Shown here piece by piece: positions 55,182-64,000 of a DNA stretch of 64,000 nt. Under the pieces are notes generated by a model. It was given only the letters and a program-made list of their open reading frames with translations. It ran no database searches and was not told where the DNA came from. A program made the translations under genes and the position numbers. Positions within the stretch are counted from its first letter, which is position 1. Each line of letters begins with the position of its first letter. Source of the stretch: Nemertoderma westbladi (Eukaryota; Xenacoelomorpha; Nemertodermatida; Nemertodermatidae); the NCBI GenBank assembly GCA_032718475.1, contig JAUCBJ010007253.1, forward strand, positions 124,001-188,000. The letters are read 5' to 3'.

Positions 55182-57326
55182 CTTCATCCCATTTATACCT
55201 TCGTATACTACGGTAGTATCTGGTGCCTACTGTAGGCACTTAGTATTCGGTATTACATGATGCCGAGTCTGAGTAGAACTGAGTATGGATATATCCAATA
55301 TATCCAACTATATAACCTAATCCAATATTATATGTATAACTGCTTCAGCTTTGTTGTTGACATTGACCTTAAAGTAAGTTGTATAAGCATATTGAAATAA
55401 AAGCATTTAACTAAATAATACTGTTACAAATTTATCCAAATTCTTGAAATTAGTTTATTAGTTTTTAAACATTGGTATTAGATAGTTTTAATACTCATAA
55501 ATTATGATCCCTTATAATAGTTGTACAACATCACTTGTACAAGTCATCTTAACATATGGCATCTCAATAAAATGCAAAACTTCTACCAAACTTAAGGGCG
55601 GTATATTCTGAACACCCGTGCCTTAGGGCCGGTCACCATGGTAAAATGGAACAACGTGAGAGAGAGAACATTTAATGCAGTTTAATTGAGTAATGAGTGC
55701 AGTAATAGTTATTGGTAGATGACATTAACAACATTACACTAGAATTATCTATATACGTTTATTTATTCTACTTTTGAACATATAAATAATGTTTAATATT
55801 GATGTCTCTATCTATCTTAAGGGTAATAAAAAAAATACAATAAATCGTTAGTTTATTATTATTATTTTTTTCACTGGAATTCTGACGTACAAGATTCATG
55901 AATTTAATTAACTAATTAACTATTAATGCGTTACATAATTTAAAACTACAAAATAATATGATTTGTAAATAAAAAAAAGTTGTTGGTTATTGTTGTACGT
56001 ACACTGTTGTTAGTAGCGTTAAAAGACCGCGTTACTGCGTTTCTCACCGTTATCTTATACAGTTTAGGCCTACAACAGTGTGCAGTCATTCCTGGTGGCA
56101 GAAGATAATTATCCTGGTTGTTGGTGTCATTAGTTGTCATTAGTTGTTGGTTGCCGTTTAAAATTATGTTGATCGCAGTCGTATAAAAGCATCTGTCATT
56201 ATCTAGCGTAAATTGCCTTTAATTACATTGCCAAACTACATAGATGCCTTAGTTTGTGTTGCTTTTAATGCTAATAATACTGCCCTATTACCAAATGCGT
56301 ACATTTAAGGCTACCGATAATAAATGAAGCAAGCGAGTTAATAATCTATTAGATACATCACCGCGAACCAACCCTTCATCAAATCTACAGTATAACAGAA
56401 CATTATCGCGGCGTATATCACATAGTGGCCGGATGTTTGGGAAACATTCAGTTTCTATGTAATTTTGAAATATTCACTTTTGTACCACAAGCTGGTATTT
56501 TTTATATAAGTTTCAGTTTGCCATTTCTCAGTAGTGTATTTGGTTGAATATAAATGGTAGTAAATTCATTTTTATTTTAATATAATAATTGAATGAAATT
56601 TTTTATGAAACAATCATTTTTCAATAATTGAATTATTTGACCTACATTTATGGTGTCTATTACACTTTGCACGTCACCATGTATATATTTTTTATATTTT
56701 TAACTCTCAATATTTAAATGTCATTATATAAATTCAACATTACTGAATGAACGTACATTATGGAGCTTGGTATACCAATTTATATCACATATATTACGGA
56801 ATAAAAAAGATCACTGCGTAATTTATCATAACAAGTCCGGTTATCAGTTTAATACTTGGAATATTAGTTACCACTTATTAGCAGACTGTACGGGAACCGC
56901 TCATTTTCTATATACAATTTTTATGCATTTTTAAAATTTCTAAAAATCTGATGCGATTTAAAAAAATCGCTAAAATTTTCCATAAATTCTGAGAGGATGT
57001 GGGAAATTTTCTAATATTAAGTGCAAATCTTTACTTCTTTTATGATCTCTTATAATCGCTTTTATTAAAATTGAGAAATTCTACCAAAAATGTACATTTT
57101 ACCCGCATTTTTCCATCTGCTATAGCGCTTCGCTATGTTAGTTGGCCCTATTGTAAGTAGCTATTAACATAAGAATTATCTGGTACTCGTGTATTTATTT
57201 GTTCTCACTCATTACGATCATTCATTTAACAGACCAATCGGACGGTAATTTTTAATTAGCGTCCTTAATTATTAATGAATAAGGCCTCTGATTCCTTCTT
57301 TAGATAAGGCCAATAGTTAATTAAAC
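55182..57326. other. Intergenic region upstream of gene 2
   Basis: Apart from a few decayed 33 bp units up to about 55270, this 2.1 kb AT-rich stretch shows no supported gene, RNA or mobile element. A 64-codon open frame on the minus strand at 55946-56140 has low-complexity Asn/Thr composition and no recognised motif, and is treated as chance. The promoter of gene 2 should lie at its right end, but no core element could be assigned with confidence. Confidence 0.6.
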
Positions 57327-58187
57327 ATGGGTATTTTATTGAATTATTTATTGTTGTGGTTTCTATGCCTACTGGCTCCCTATTTTCCGGGAATCTTGGC
57401 CGGATCATCAGCTGACCCTATCCGTCATCAGTATTGCATCATCGGTGCCGGGCCAGGGGGTCTCCAGATGGGATATTTCCTGGAAAAATCTCAACGCGAC
57501 TACATTATATTGGAAAGAAACTCAATAAGTGGTTCTTATTTCGAAACTTTTCCGAGACATCGCACTTTGATTTCTATAAATAAAAAGTTCACCGGACAAA
57601 CAAACAAGATGTTCAACGAACGCCACGATTGGAATAGTTTACTATCAGACGATGAATCGATGCTTTTCACTCATTACTCAGACGAAATGTTCCCACACGC
57701 TGATCTCATGGTTAAATATCTAAAGGATTTCGCCGTTAAATTCGATTTAAATATTCGATACAATACAGACATTGTGAGTGTGAACCGTGGGAAATCATAT
57801 ATTACTAAACTTATTACACTAGAAAGCGCAGACAGAGATATGTTTATTTGCGATATTCTGTTGGTTTCTACTGGTTGGTCAAAACCCAACAACGATATCG
57901 GTAACCAAGGAAACAGTTTATTAATCGGCTACGAAGAAATGTCATTAAACGTTTCTGAATATCGGGACAAAGCGGTTCTAATTCTGGGAGCCGGAAACAG
58001 CGGATTCGAGACTGCCAATCACCTACGTTCCGAAGTCGCCTTCATTCACATGTCAGCCCAGAACGACGTGAGATTCTCTGGTCTTACGGGGTATCCTAGC
58101 GACCTGAGATCGCGGAACGCAGAGTTTATTGATCTGTTTCAGTTGAAGTCGTTGTCCGGCGTTGAAACTATACCGATAGCAAAGTTC
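57327..58187 (+). CDS. FOXRED2: FOXRED2-like gene 2, exon 1
   Basis: This exon encodes residues 1-287. The ATG at 57327 opens a hydrophobic leader (MGILLNYLLLWFLCLLAPY), read as a signal peptide unrelated in sequence to that of gene 1. The FAD Rossmann motif GAGPGG is at 40-45 and the second dinucleotide motif GAGNSG at 221-226. Residues 33-157 are identical to gene 1 residues 29-153. After GFETA the two proteins diverge strongly; gene 2 has DLFQLKSLSG, where gene 1 is more altered. The donor TTC|GTAAGA after 58187 (phase 0) is preferred; an alternative is AA|GTTCGT after 58183 (phase 2). Without splicing the frame runs into the minisatellite and encodes repeated CRPTLYSTVG, which cannot be part of the enzyme. 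In gene 1 the same region has no intron. Confidence 0.88.
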
Positions 58188-61100
58188 GTAAGATTGCATC
58201 TTTATATAAACAATAGTGGCCTTACACTGTACAGTACAGTAGGGTGTAGGCCTAAACTGTACAGTACAGTAGGATGTAGGCCTACACTGTACAGTACAGT
58301 AGGATGTAGGCCTACACTGTACAGTACAGTAGGATGTAGGCCCACAATGTACAGTACAGTAGGATGTAGGCCTACACTGTACAGTACAGTAGGATGTAGG
58401 CCTACACTGTACGTGTACAGTACATTAGGATGTAGGCCTACACTGTACAGTACATTAGGATGTAGGCCTACACTGTACAGTACAGTAAGATGTAGGCCTA
58501 CACTGTACAGTACAGTAGGATGTAGGCCTACACTGTACAGTACAGTAGGATATAGGCCCACAATGTACAGTACAGTAGGATGTAGGCCTACACTGTACAG
58601 TAGGATGTATGCCTACACTGTACAGTACAGTAGGATGTAGGCTTACACTGTACAGTACAGTAGGATGTAGGCCCACAATTTACAGTACAGTAGGATGTAG
58701 GCCTACACCGTACAGAACAGTAGGATGTAGGCCTATACTGTACAGTGCAGTAGGATGTAGGCCTACACTGTACAGTACAGTAAGATGTAGGCCTAAACTG
58801 TACAGTACAGTAGGATGTAGGCCTACACTGTACAGTAGGATGTAGGCCTACACTGTACAGTACAGTAGGATGTAGGCCCACAATGTACAGTACAGTAGGA
58901 TGTAGGCCTACACTGTACATTACAGTAGCATGTAGGCCTACACTGTACAGTACAGTAGGATGCAGGCCTACACTGTACAGTACAGTAGGATGTAGGCCTA
59001 CACTGTACAGTACAGTAGGATGTGGGCCTAAACTGTACAGTACAGTAGGATGTAGGCCTACACTGTACAGTAGGATGTAGGCCTACACTGTACAGTACAG
59101 TAGGATGTAGGCCCACAATGTACAGTTAGGATGTAGGCCTACACTGTACAATACAGTAGGATGTAGGCCTACACTGTACAATACAGTAGGATGTAGGCCT
59201 ACACTGTACAGTACAGTAGGATGTAGGTCTAAACTGTACAGTACAGTAGGATGTAGGCCTACACTGTACAGTACAGTAGGATGTAGGCCTACACTATACA
59301 TTACAGTAGGATGTAGGCCTACACTGTACAGTACAGTAGGATGTAGGCCTAAACTGTACAGTACAGTATGATGTAGGCCTACACTGTACAGTAGGATGTA
59401 GGCCTACACTGTATAGTACAGTAGGATGTAGGCCTACACTGTACAGTACAGTAGGATGTAGGCCTACACTGTACAGTAGGATGTAGGCCTACACTGTACA
59501 GTACAGTAGGTTGTAGGAATACACTGTACAGTACATTAGGATGTAGGCCTACACTGTACAGTACAGTAGGATGTAGGCCTACACTGTACAGTAGGATGTA
59601 GGCCTACACTGTACAGTACAGTAGGATGTAGGCCTACTCTGTACAGTACAGTACAGTAGGATGTAGGCCTACACTGTACATTAGGATGTACGCCTACACT
59701 GTACAGTACAGTAGGTTGTAGGCCTACACTCTACAGTACAGTAGGCCTACACTGTACAGTACAGTAGGCCTACACTGTACAATACAGTAGGATGTAGGCC
59801 TACACTGTACAGTACAGTAGGGTGTTGGCCTACACAGTACAGTAGGATGTAGACCTACACTGTACAGTACAGTAGGATATAGGCCTACACTGTACAGTAT
59901 AGTAGGATGTAGGCCTACACTGTAAAGTACAGTAGGATGTAGGCCTACACTGTACAGTACAGTAGGATGTAGGCCTACACTGTACAGTATAGTAGGATGT
60001 AGGCCTACACTGTAAAGTACAGTAGGATGTAGGCCTACACTGTACAGTACAGTAGGTTGTAGGCCTACACTGTACAGTACAGTAGGATGTAGGCCTACAC
60101 TGTACAGTACATTAGGATGTAGGCCTACACTTTACAGTACAGTAGGATGTAGGCCTAAACTGTACAGTACAGTAGGATGTAGGCCTACACTGTACAGTAT
60201 AGTAGGATGTAGGCCTACACTGTAAAGTACAGTAGGATGTAGGCCTACACTGTACAGTACAGTAGGTTGTAGGCCTACACTGTACAGTACAGTAGGATGT
60301 AGGCCTACACTGCACAGTACATTAGGATGTAGGCCTACACTTTACAGTACAGTAGGATGTAGGCCTAAACTGTACAGTACAGTAGGATGTAGGCCTACAC
60401 TGTACAGTATAGTAGGATGTAGGCCTACACTGTAAAGTACAGTAGGATGTAGGCCTACACTGTACAGTACAGTAGGTTGTAGGCCTACACTGTACAGTAC
60501 AGTAGGATGTAGGCCTACACTGTACAGTACATTAGGATGTAGGCCTACACTTTACAGTACAGTAGGATGTAGGCCTACACTGTACAGTACAGTAGGATGT
60601 AGGCCTACACTGTACAGTACAGTAGGATGTAGGCCTACACTGTACAGTATAGTAGGATGTAGGCCTACACTGTACAGCACAGTAGGTTGTAGGCCTACAC
60701 TATACAGTACAGTAGGATGTAGGCCTACACTGTACAGTACATTAGGATGTAGACCTACACTGTACAGTACAGTAGGATGTAGGCCTACACTGTACAGTAC
60801 AGTAGGATGTAGGCCTACACTGTACAGTACAGTAGGATGTAGGCCTACACTGTACAGTACAGTAGGATGTAGGCCTACACTGTACAGTACAGTAGGATGT
60901 AGGCCTACACTGTACAGTACAGTAGGATGTAGGCCTACACTGTACAGTACAGTAGGATGTAGGCCTACACTGTACAGTACAGTAGGATGTAGGCCTACAC
61001 TGTACAGTACAGTAGGATGTAGGCCTACACTGTACAGTACAGTAGGATGTAGGCCTACACTGTACAGTACAGTAGGATGTAGGCCTACACTGTACAGTAC

Positions 61101-61389
61101 AGTAGGATGTAAGCCTACGCTGTACAGTACAGTAGGATTTGCCCTAAATGTAACCCAATGAGGTCTTAGATTCCTACTGTAGACCAAAATCATTCCATAA
61201 ATTATTATCTAAATGACATGGATTTAGATATTAGAAAACAATTTGAATAAATTGTAATATTGATAGAAACAATAAAGTATTTAGTGCATCGTATTTACAC
61301 TGATATTCTGAATTTACACAAAAATAATTGTTGGAAGGTGTACTTATTAATTATACTCAATAAATTCCCATAGATTTAACTTCGTGAAG
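58188..61389 (+). other. Gene 2 intron 1 (absent from gene 1), filled by minisatellite
   Basis: This intron is about 3.2 kb, nearly all 30 bp repeats. At its 5' end stands AAGTTCGTAAG and at its 3' end AACTTCGTGAAG, so TTCGT.AAG-like sequence occurs on both sides. Two phase-consistent splice pairs exist: 58187 to 61390 (phase 0) and 58183 to 61374 (phase 2). The short unique stretch 61140-61373 holds nothing recognisable. Confidence 0.75.
58215..61135. repeat. 30 bp palindrome-rich minisatellite in gene 2 intron 1
   Basis: About 95 copies of a 30 bp unit built around TGTAGGCCTACA (a perfect 12 bp palindrome), ACTGTACAGT (a perfect 10 bp palindrome) and ACAGTAGGAT. The left part has shortened units lacking about 10 bp and many point variants. 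Between about 59971 and 60640 a seven-unit, 210 bp higher-order period is seen: the TGTACAGTATAG variant is at 59981, 60191 and 60401. From 60781 to 61110 eleven units are identical, the youngest-looking part. Open frames on both strands (LYSVGLHPTV and similar) arise because the unit length is a multiple of three. Confidence 0.96.
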
Positions 61390-61820
61390 GACAAAAAAGG
61401 CATGATAGCTATAGTAAATCGTCCGGAACGTAACAAAGCTCTGGTTCCTCCTTACGATTACGTGTTTCGATGTCTCGGTTTCCGAATGGACTTCGATATA
61501 TTTTCCAACGAGACTAAACCCGGCCCTATAAAACGTAACAAGTTCCCTCACATTGACCAGGACTACCAGGCTATCGACCAGACAGGAGATCTCATCGAAG
61601 ATCTCTACGTCATGGGTTCTCTCGCTCATTCTCTCGACTATAAACGAAGCGCGGGGGAGTTCATAGCCGGGTTCCGCTACACAACAAAGGCGTTGCATAG
61701 AATTCTGGAACACCGTTACCATGGTGTCCTGTGGCCATCTACAACGTATAAACTTGACGGTTATTTAACACAACTGGTAAAACGAATAAATGAAATGGCC
61801 GGACCTAACCTTATGTCCGG
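61390..61820 (+). CDS. FOXRED2: FOXRED2-like gene 2, exon 2
   Basis: This exon encodes about 144 residues from DKKGMIAIV to NEMAGPNLMSG. It aligns with gene 1 residues from about 290 to 433: YDYVFRCLGFRMDFDIFSNE against YDYVLRCLGFKMDFDIFSNE, and DLYVMGSLAHS against DVYVMGTLTHS. The latter fits the flavin-site closing segment of this oxidoreductase family. The end is TCCGG|GTAAGT after 61820, a strong donor in phase 2, the same phase as gene 1. The start is uncertain: AAG|GAC at 61390 or CATAG|ATTTAAC at 61374, depending on the donor used. The VKD codons just before 61390 align well with gene 1 (FVKD against FTKE), so intron gain within these codons is likely. Confidence 0.87.
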
Positions 61821-62303
61821 GTAAGTGAAATAATAAATTACAGTAGTTTGTTATATAAATAAATATTCGTTTTAATAGTAACATTTACAAAATCAGATGG
61901 TCGAAGTTGCAGATTTGATATTCTTTGGGGTGTGTCCGGTTAATTCGTGTCCGGACATCTCTTCATCGGAATCCGGTCTGTAAATCTGTAATCACCTTAC
62001 TTGAGTTATAGGGCCTAGCTTATTGTTTTGGTTAGAAACTTCCGTCACTGTAACCTGCCCCTTAACCGGCCTAACTAAATACTACAGTAGTATTTAGCTA
62101 GGCCCTTTAGTGAGTTTTACTATTAATTCTATTTACAGTTAATTCACTGAAGATGTCCACTACATGGATATAATATATCTGGTCGAAATATATCTGGTAG
62201 CGCTTATCTCACTTTTATAAGTAGTTGGGTTATATTACTTTCTAGCATCCCGGTAATTACTGTGTTTCGCGTTGGAATTGTTATCTATTTGTTTTCTTTG
62301 TAG
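61821..62303 (+). other. Gene 2 intron 2
   Basis: This 483 bp intron has donor GG|GTAAGTG and acceptor TTTCTTTGTAG|A with a fair pyrimidine tract. It is equivalent in position and phase to intron 1 of gene 1 (157 bp) and is longer because it holds a fold-back repeat. Confidence 0.85.
61951..62162. repeat. Fold-back (MITE-like) element
   Basis: The left part, from GTCCGGACATCTCTTCATC to GGGCCTAGCT, is found again inverted on the right, from AGCTAGGCCC to TGAAGATGTCC. The inner part holds a 37 bp near-perfect palindrome at 62068-62104 (CTAAATACTAC A GTAGTATTTAG within GGCC ends, one mismatched pair). Arms are imperfect, about 75 bp. No transposase and no clear target duplication was seen. It looks like a decayed non-autonomous fold-back element in an intron, but a chance stack of shorter palindromes is possible. 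Confidence 0.45.
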
Positions 62304-62434
62304 AACATTGGGAGATATATTGATAGTAAATGACGACGATTCGCTCAGTAATAATGGAAATAATGGATGGCCCTCAATAACTCATTTGGAAAATTTTCCT
62401 GTCAAATTACTTCATAGATTGGAGGAAATCACAG
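62304..62434 (+). CDS. FOXRED2: FOXRED2-like gene 2, exon 3
   Basis: This 131 bp exon encodes TLGDILIVNDDDSL, an Asn/Gly-rich linker (SNNGNNGW), and PSITHLENFPVKLLHRLEEITG. The acceptor is TTTGTAG and the donor CAG|GTGATAAAC after 62434. Entry phase 2 and exit phase 1 equal those of gene 1 exon 2, with which it is clearly homologous; the linker makes it 21 bp longer. The frame continues past the donor for 14 codons to a stop at 62476-62478, which is read as intron. The exon equivalent to gene 1 exon 3 is not found before 64000, so the gene continues outside the window. Confidence 0.85.
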
Positions 62435-62479
62435 GTGATAAACATGCTGGTGTACAAAGCGGAGATAACTCCCACTAGA

Positions 62480-62707
62480 AATGACTCCCCAGTTATCTCA
62501 GCATATGCTGAGAACACTCCCCAGTTATCTCAGCCTAGGCTGAGAACACTCCCCAGTTATCTCAGCCTAGGCTGAGAACACTCCCCAGTTATCTCAGCAT
62601 AGGCTGAGAACACTCCCCAGTTATCTCAGCCTAGGCTGAGAACACTCCCAGTTATCTCAGCATAGGCTGAGAACACTCCACAGTTATCTCAGCCTAGGCT
62701 GAGAACG
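62480..62707. repeat. 32 bp palindromic minisatellite
   Basis: About seven copies of a 31-32 bp unit, CACTCCCCAGTTA followed by the 18 bp perfect palindrome TCTCAGCCTAGGCTGAGA. Some copies have CATATG or CATAGG in the centre. It begins about 50 bp after the donor of gene 2 exon 3. Each unit could form a hairpin with a 9 bp stem. Confidence 0.93.
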
Positions 62708-63192
62708 GTAATGGTAAAAAATATTGAGAGTAAAAATAACGAGAGTAAAAATATCGAGAGTAAAAATAACGAGAGTAAAAATAACGAGAGTAAAAATATC
62801 GAGAGTAAAAATAACGAGTGTTGAAAATTAACGTGATTAAAAAATATCGAGAGTAAAAATAACGCGAGATGAAAAATATCGAAAATAACGAGTGTTGAAA
62901 AATAACGAGTGTTGAAAAATATCGAGAGTAAAAATATCGAGTGTTGAAAAATATCGAGAGTAAAAATATCGAGAGGAAAAATATCGAGTGTTGAAAAATA
63001 TCGAGAGTAAAAATATCGAGTGTTGAAAAATATCGAGAGTAAAAATATCGAGAGTAAAAATATCGAGAGCAAAAATATCGAGTGTTGAAAAATATCGAGA
63101 ATAAAAATATCGAGAGTAAAAATATCGAGTGTTGAAAAATATCGAGAGTAAAAATATCGAGAGTAAAAATATCGAGTGTTGATCGAGTGTTT
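62708..63192. repeat. 15-17 bp minisatellite (GAGAGTAAAAATATC / GAGTGTTGAAAAATATC)
   Basis: About 30 short units of two alternating kinds are present: 15 bp GAGAGTAAAAATATC (or AACGAGAG variants) and 17 bp GAGTGTTGAAAAATATC. It follows directly on the 32 bp array in the presumed third intron of gene 2. Minus-strand frames of the RYFYSRYF or LLSIFLLSIF kind are by-products of the repeat. Confidence 0.93.
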
Positions 63193-63876
63193 TAATCTGC
63201 ACCCCAACCCAAAGGCGTACATAAGATTGATGGCAGAGAGGTGTTGGTTGGAAATGGTTGGACTGGTTCCCAGTTAGGCAATCCAATAGCAAGCACACCT
63301 GTGGAATGAGGGAGCTGGAAGTATAGGGTGTGGAGAGGCAGGGAATTTTAATAAGTTAATTACGTTTAGATCAATTAAAAACTTAAAGCAAATCACTTGA
63401 TCCAATTAGAAACTATAATGGAGTGGGGTATGGGGATTATAGTTTTTGAGAATAATTGTTTAACTCTTATACTAGAAAATAATTAATTTCCATTAAAAGG
63501 GCAAACAGAAAATGCTGTTTTTCACCGTAATCAACTTAATTATCTCATTTACTGCTTCTCCTCGAAGGCCACACGTAAATTCTATTTTGAAAATTTCTAA
63601 ACATTCGCCACTACTACTACTACTACTATTACAATAATCGGCCTGCTGCATTGAAACTGAACATTGAGCTAAGCTGAACATTGCCGGCTTAACAAAAATA
63701 TTTTGTCACTACTATGCAATCCACAATTAGTAAGCCCAATGCAGCCTGCATTAAGAATGCTATGCCGGCTATTAAACAAAGTTGCACCGCCACAACTCCC
63801 TATACCCCCATGACTTTCCCGAGATTATCCACATCTTCAGGGCCAGTGTCCTTTATGAGGCGTCTTAAGAAAGTCA
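63193..63876. other. Unassigned intronic or intergenic DNA
   Basis: No supported gene, RNA or mobile element was found here. A short trinucleotide run (CTA)6-7 lies at about 63611-63629. Open frames on the minus strand here have no recognised domain. If gene 2 continues to the right, this is part of its third intron. Confidence 0.55.
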
Positions 63877-64000
63877 TAATAATAATAATATTGGTTATTT
63901 ATATAGCGCTTTTCTACGCTCAGCATACTCAAAGCGCTTTAATTATCATTACCCCAGCAAAGCCAGTCAAGCGGTATAATGTTCCCAATATACCGCTGGG
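63877..64000. repeat. Dispersed repeat with (AAT)n and AGCGCTTT inverted motifs
   Basis: A short ATAATAATAATAAT run is followed by TTTATATAGCGCTTTTC, then CTCAAAGCGCTTTA, with AAAGCGCT inverted against AGCGCTTT. This arrangement is familiar from many animal genomes as the end of a widespread non-autonomous repeat; that is recalled rather than checked. It runs off the end of the window. Confidence 0.4.

Noticed and set aside
55946-56140. A 64-codon minus-strand frame, Asn/Thr-rich
   Set aside because: It is short, low in complexity, without a domain, and has no supporting splice or promoter context.
58215-61135. A CRISPR array, suggested by ~30 bp repeats
   Set aside because: The repeats are directly adjacent with no unique spacers, there are no cas genes, and the context is an animal gene intron.
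58202-61193. Frames of VLYSVGLHPT, CRPTSYCTVQ and similar on both strands
   Set aside because: They are by-products of the 30 bp minisatellite within gene 2 intron 1.
61357-61722. A 121-codon minus-strand frame
   Set aside because: It is the antisense shadow of gene 2 exon 2.
62689-63298. Minus-strand frames of LLSIFLLSIF and RYFYSRYF repeats, suggesting a membrane protein
   Set aside because: The hydrophobic repeats come from the 15-17 bp AT-rich minisatellite. There is no conserved domain and several frames are open at once.

Overview
The window reads as animal nuclear DNA, most likely from an invertebrate. It shows GT-AG introns, signal-peptide-bearing genes broken into short exons, decayed non-LTR retrotransposon fragments, and about 56 kb of tandem repeats out of 64 kb. 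No bacterial-type operons, tRNA or rRNA genes were seen. The species cannot be named from sequence alone.

There are really only two protein-coding genes. They are head-to-head paralogs of FOXRED2 (ERFAD), an ER-lumenal FAD/NAD(P)-binding oxidoreductase of the ER-associated degradation pathway. Gene 1 is on the minus strand (exons 51140-52440, 50873-50982, 49252-49453). Gene 2 is on the plus strand (57327-58187, about 61390-61820, 62304-62434). Splice phases agree between them where comparable: the join after NEMA.. is phase 2 and the next is phase 1. Both genes run out of the window; by the usual length of the family (about 680 residues) roughly the last quarter of each is missing.

Layout. 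1-49251: one AT-rich satellite of 90-91 bp units, each made of two diverged ~45 bp monomers. 49252-52440: gene 1, with two decayed retrotransposon pieces in its second intron. 52741-55181: a GC-rich 33 bp minisatellite between the genes. 55182-57326: intergenic DNA with nothing recognised. 57327-62434: gene 2, whose first intron is filled with a 30 bp minisatellite and whose second holds a fold-back element. 62480-63192: two further minisatellites in the third intron. 63193-64000: unassigned DNA ending in a dispersed repeat.

The most interesting result is that the 49 kb satellite is built from, or continuous with, the 3' end of gene 1's third exon. The last 38 coding bases of that exon match the edge monomers at 36 of 38 positions and lie in exact 186 bp register with them. 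A monomer spanning an exon/intron boundary, including its 5' splice site, seems to have been amplified into a giant intron array in the gene's own orientation. Other points are a sharply bounded, nearly identical tract shared by the two inverted paralogs (gene conversion), an intron present in gene 2 but absent from gene 1 with matching sequence at both ends, and minisatellites whose units consist almost wholly of palindromes.
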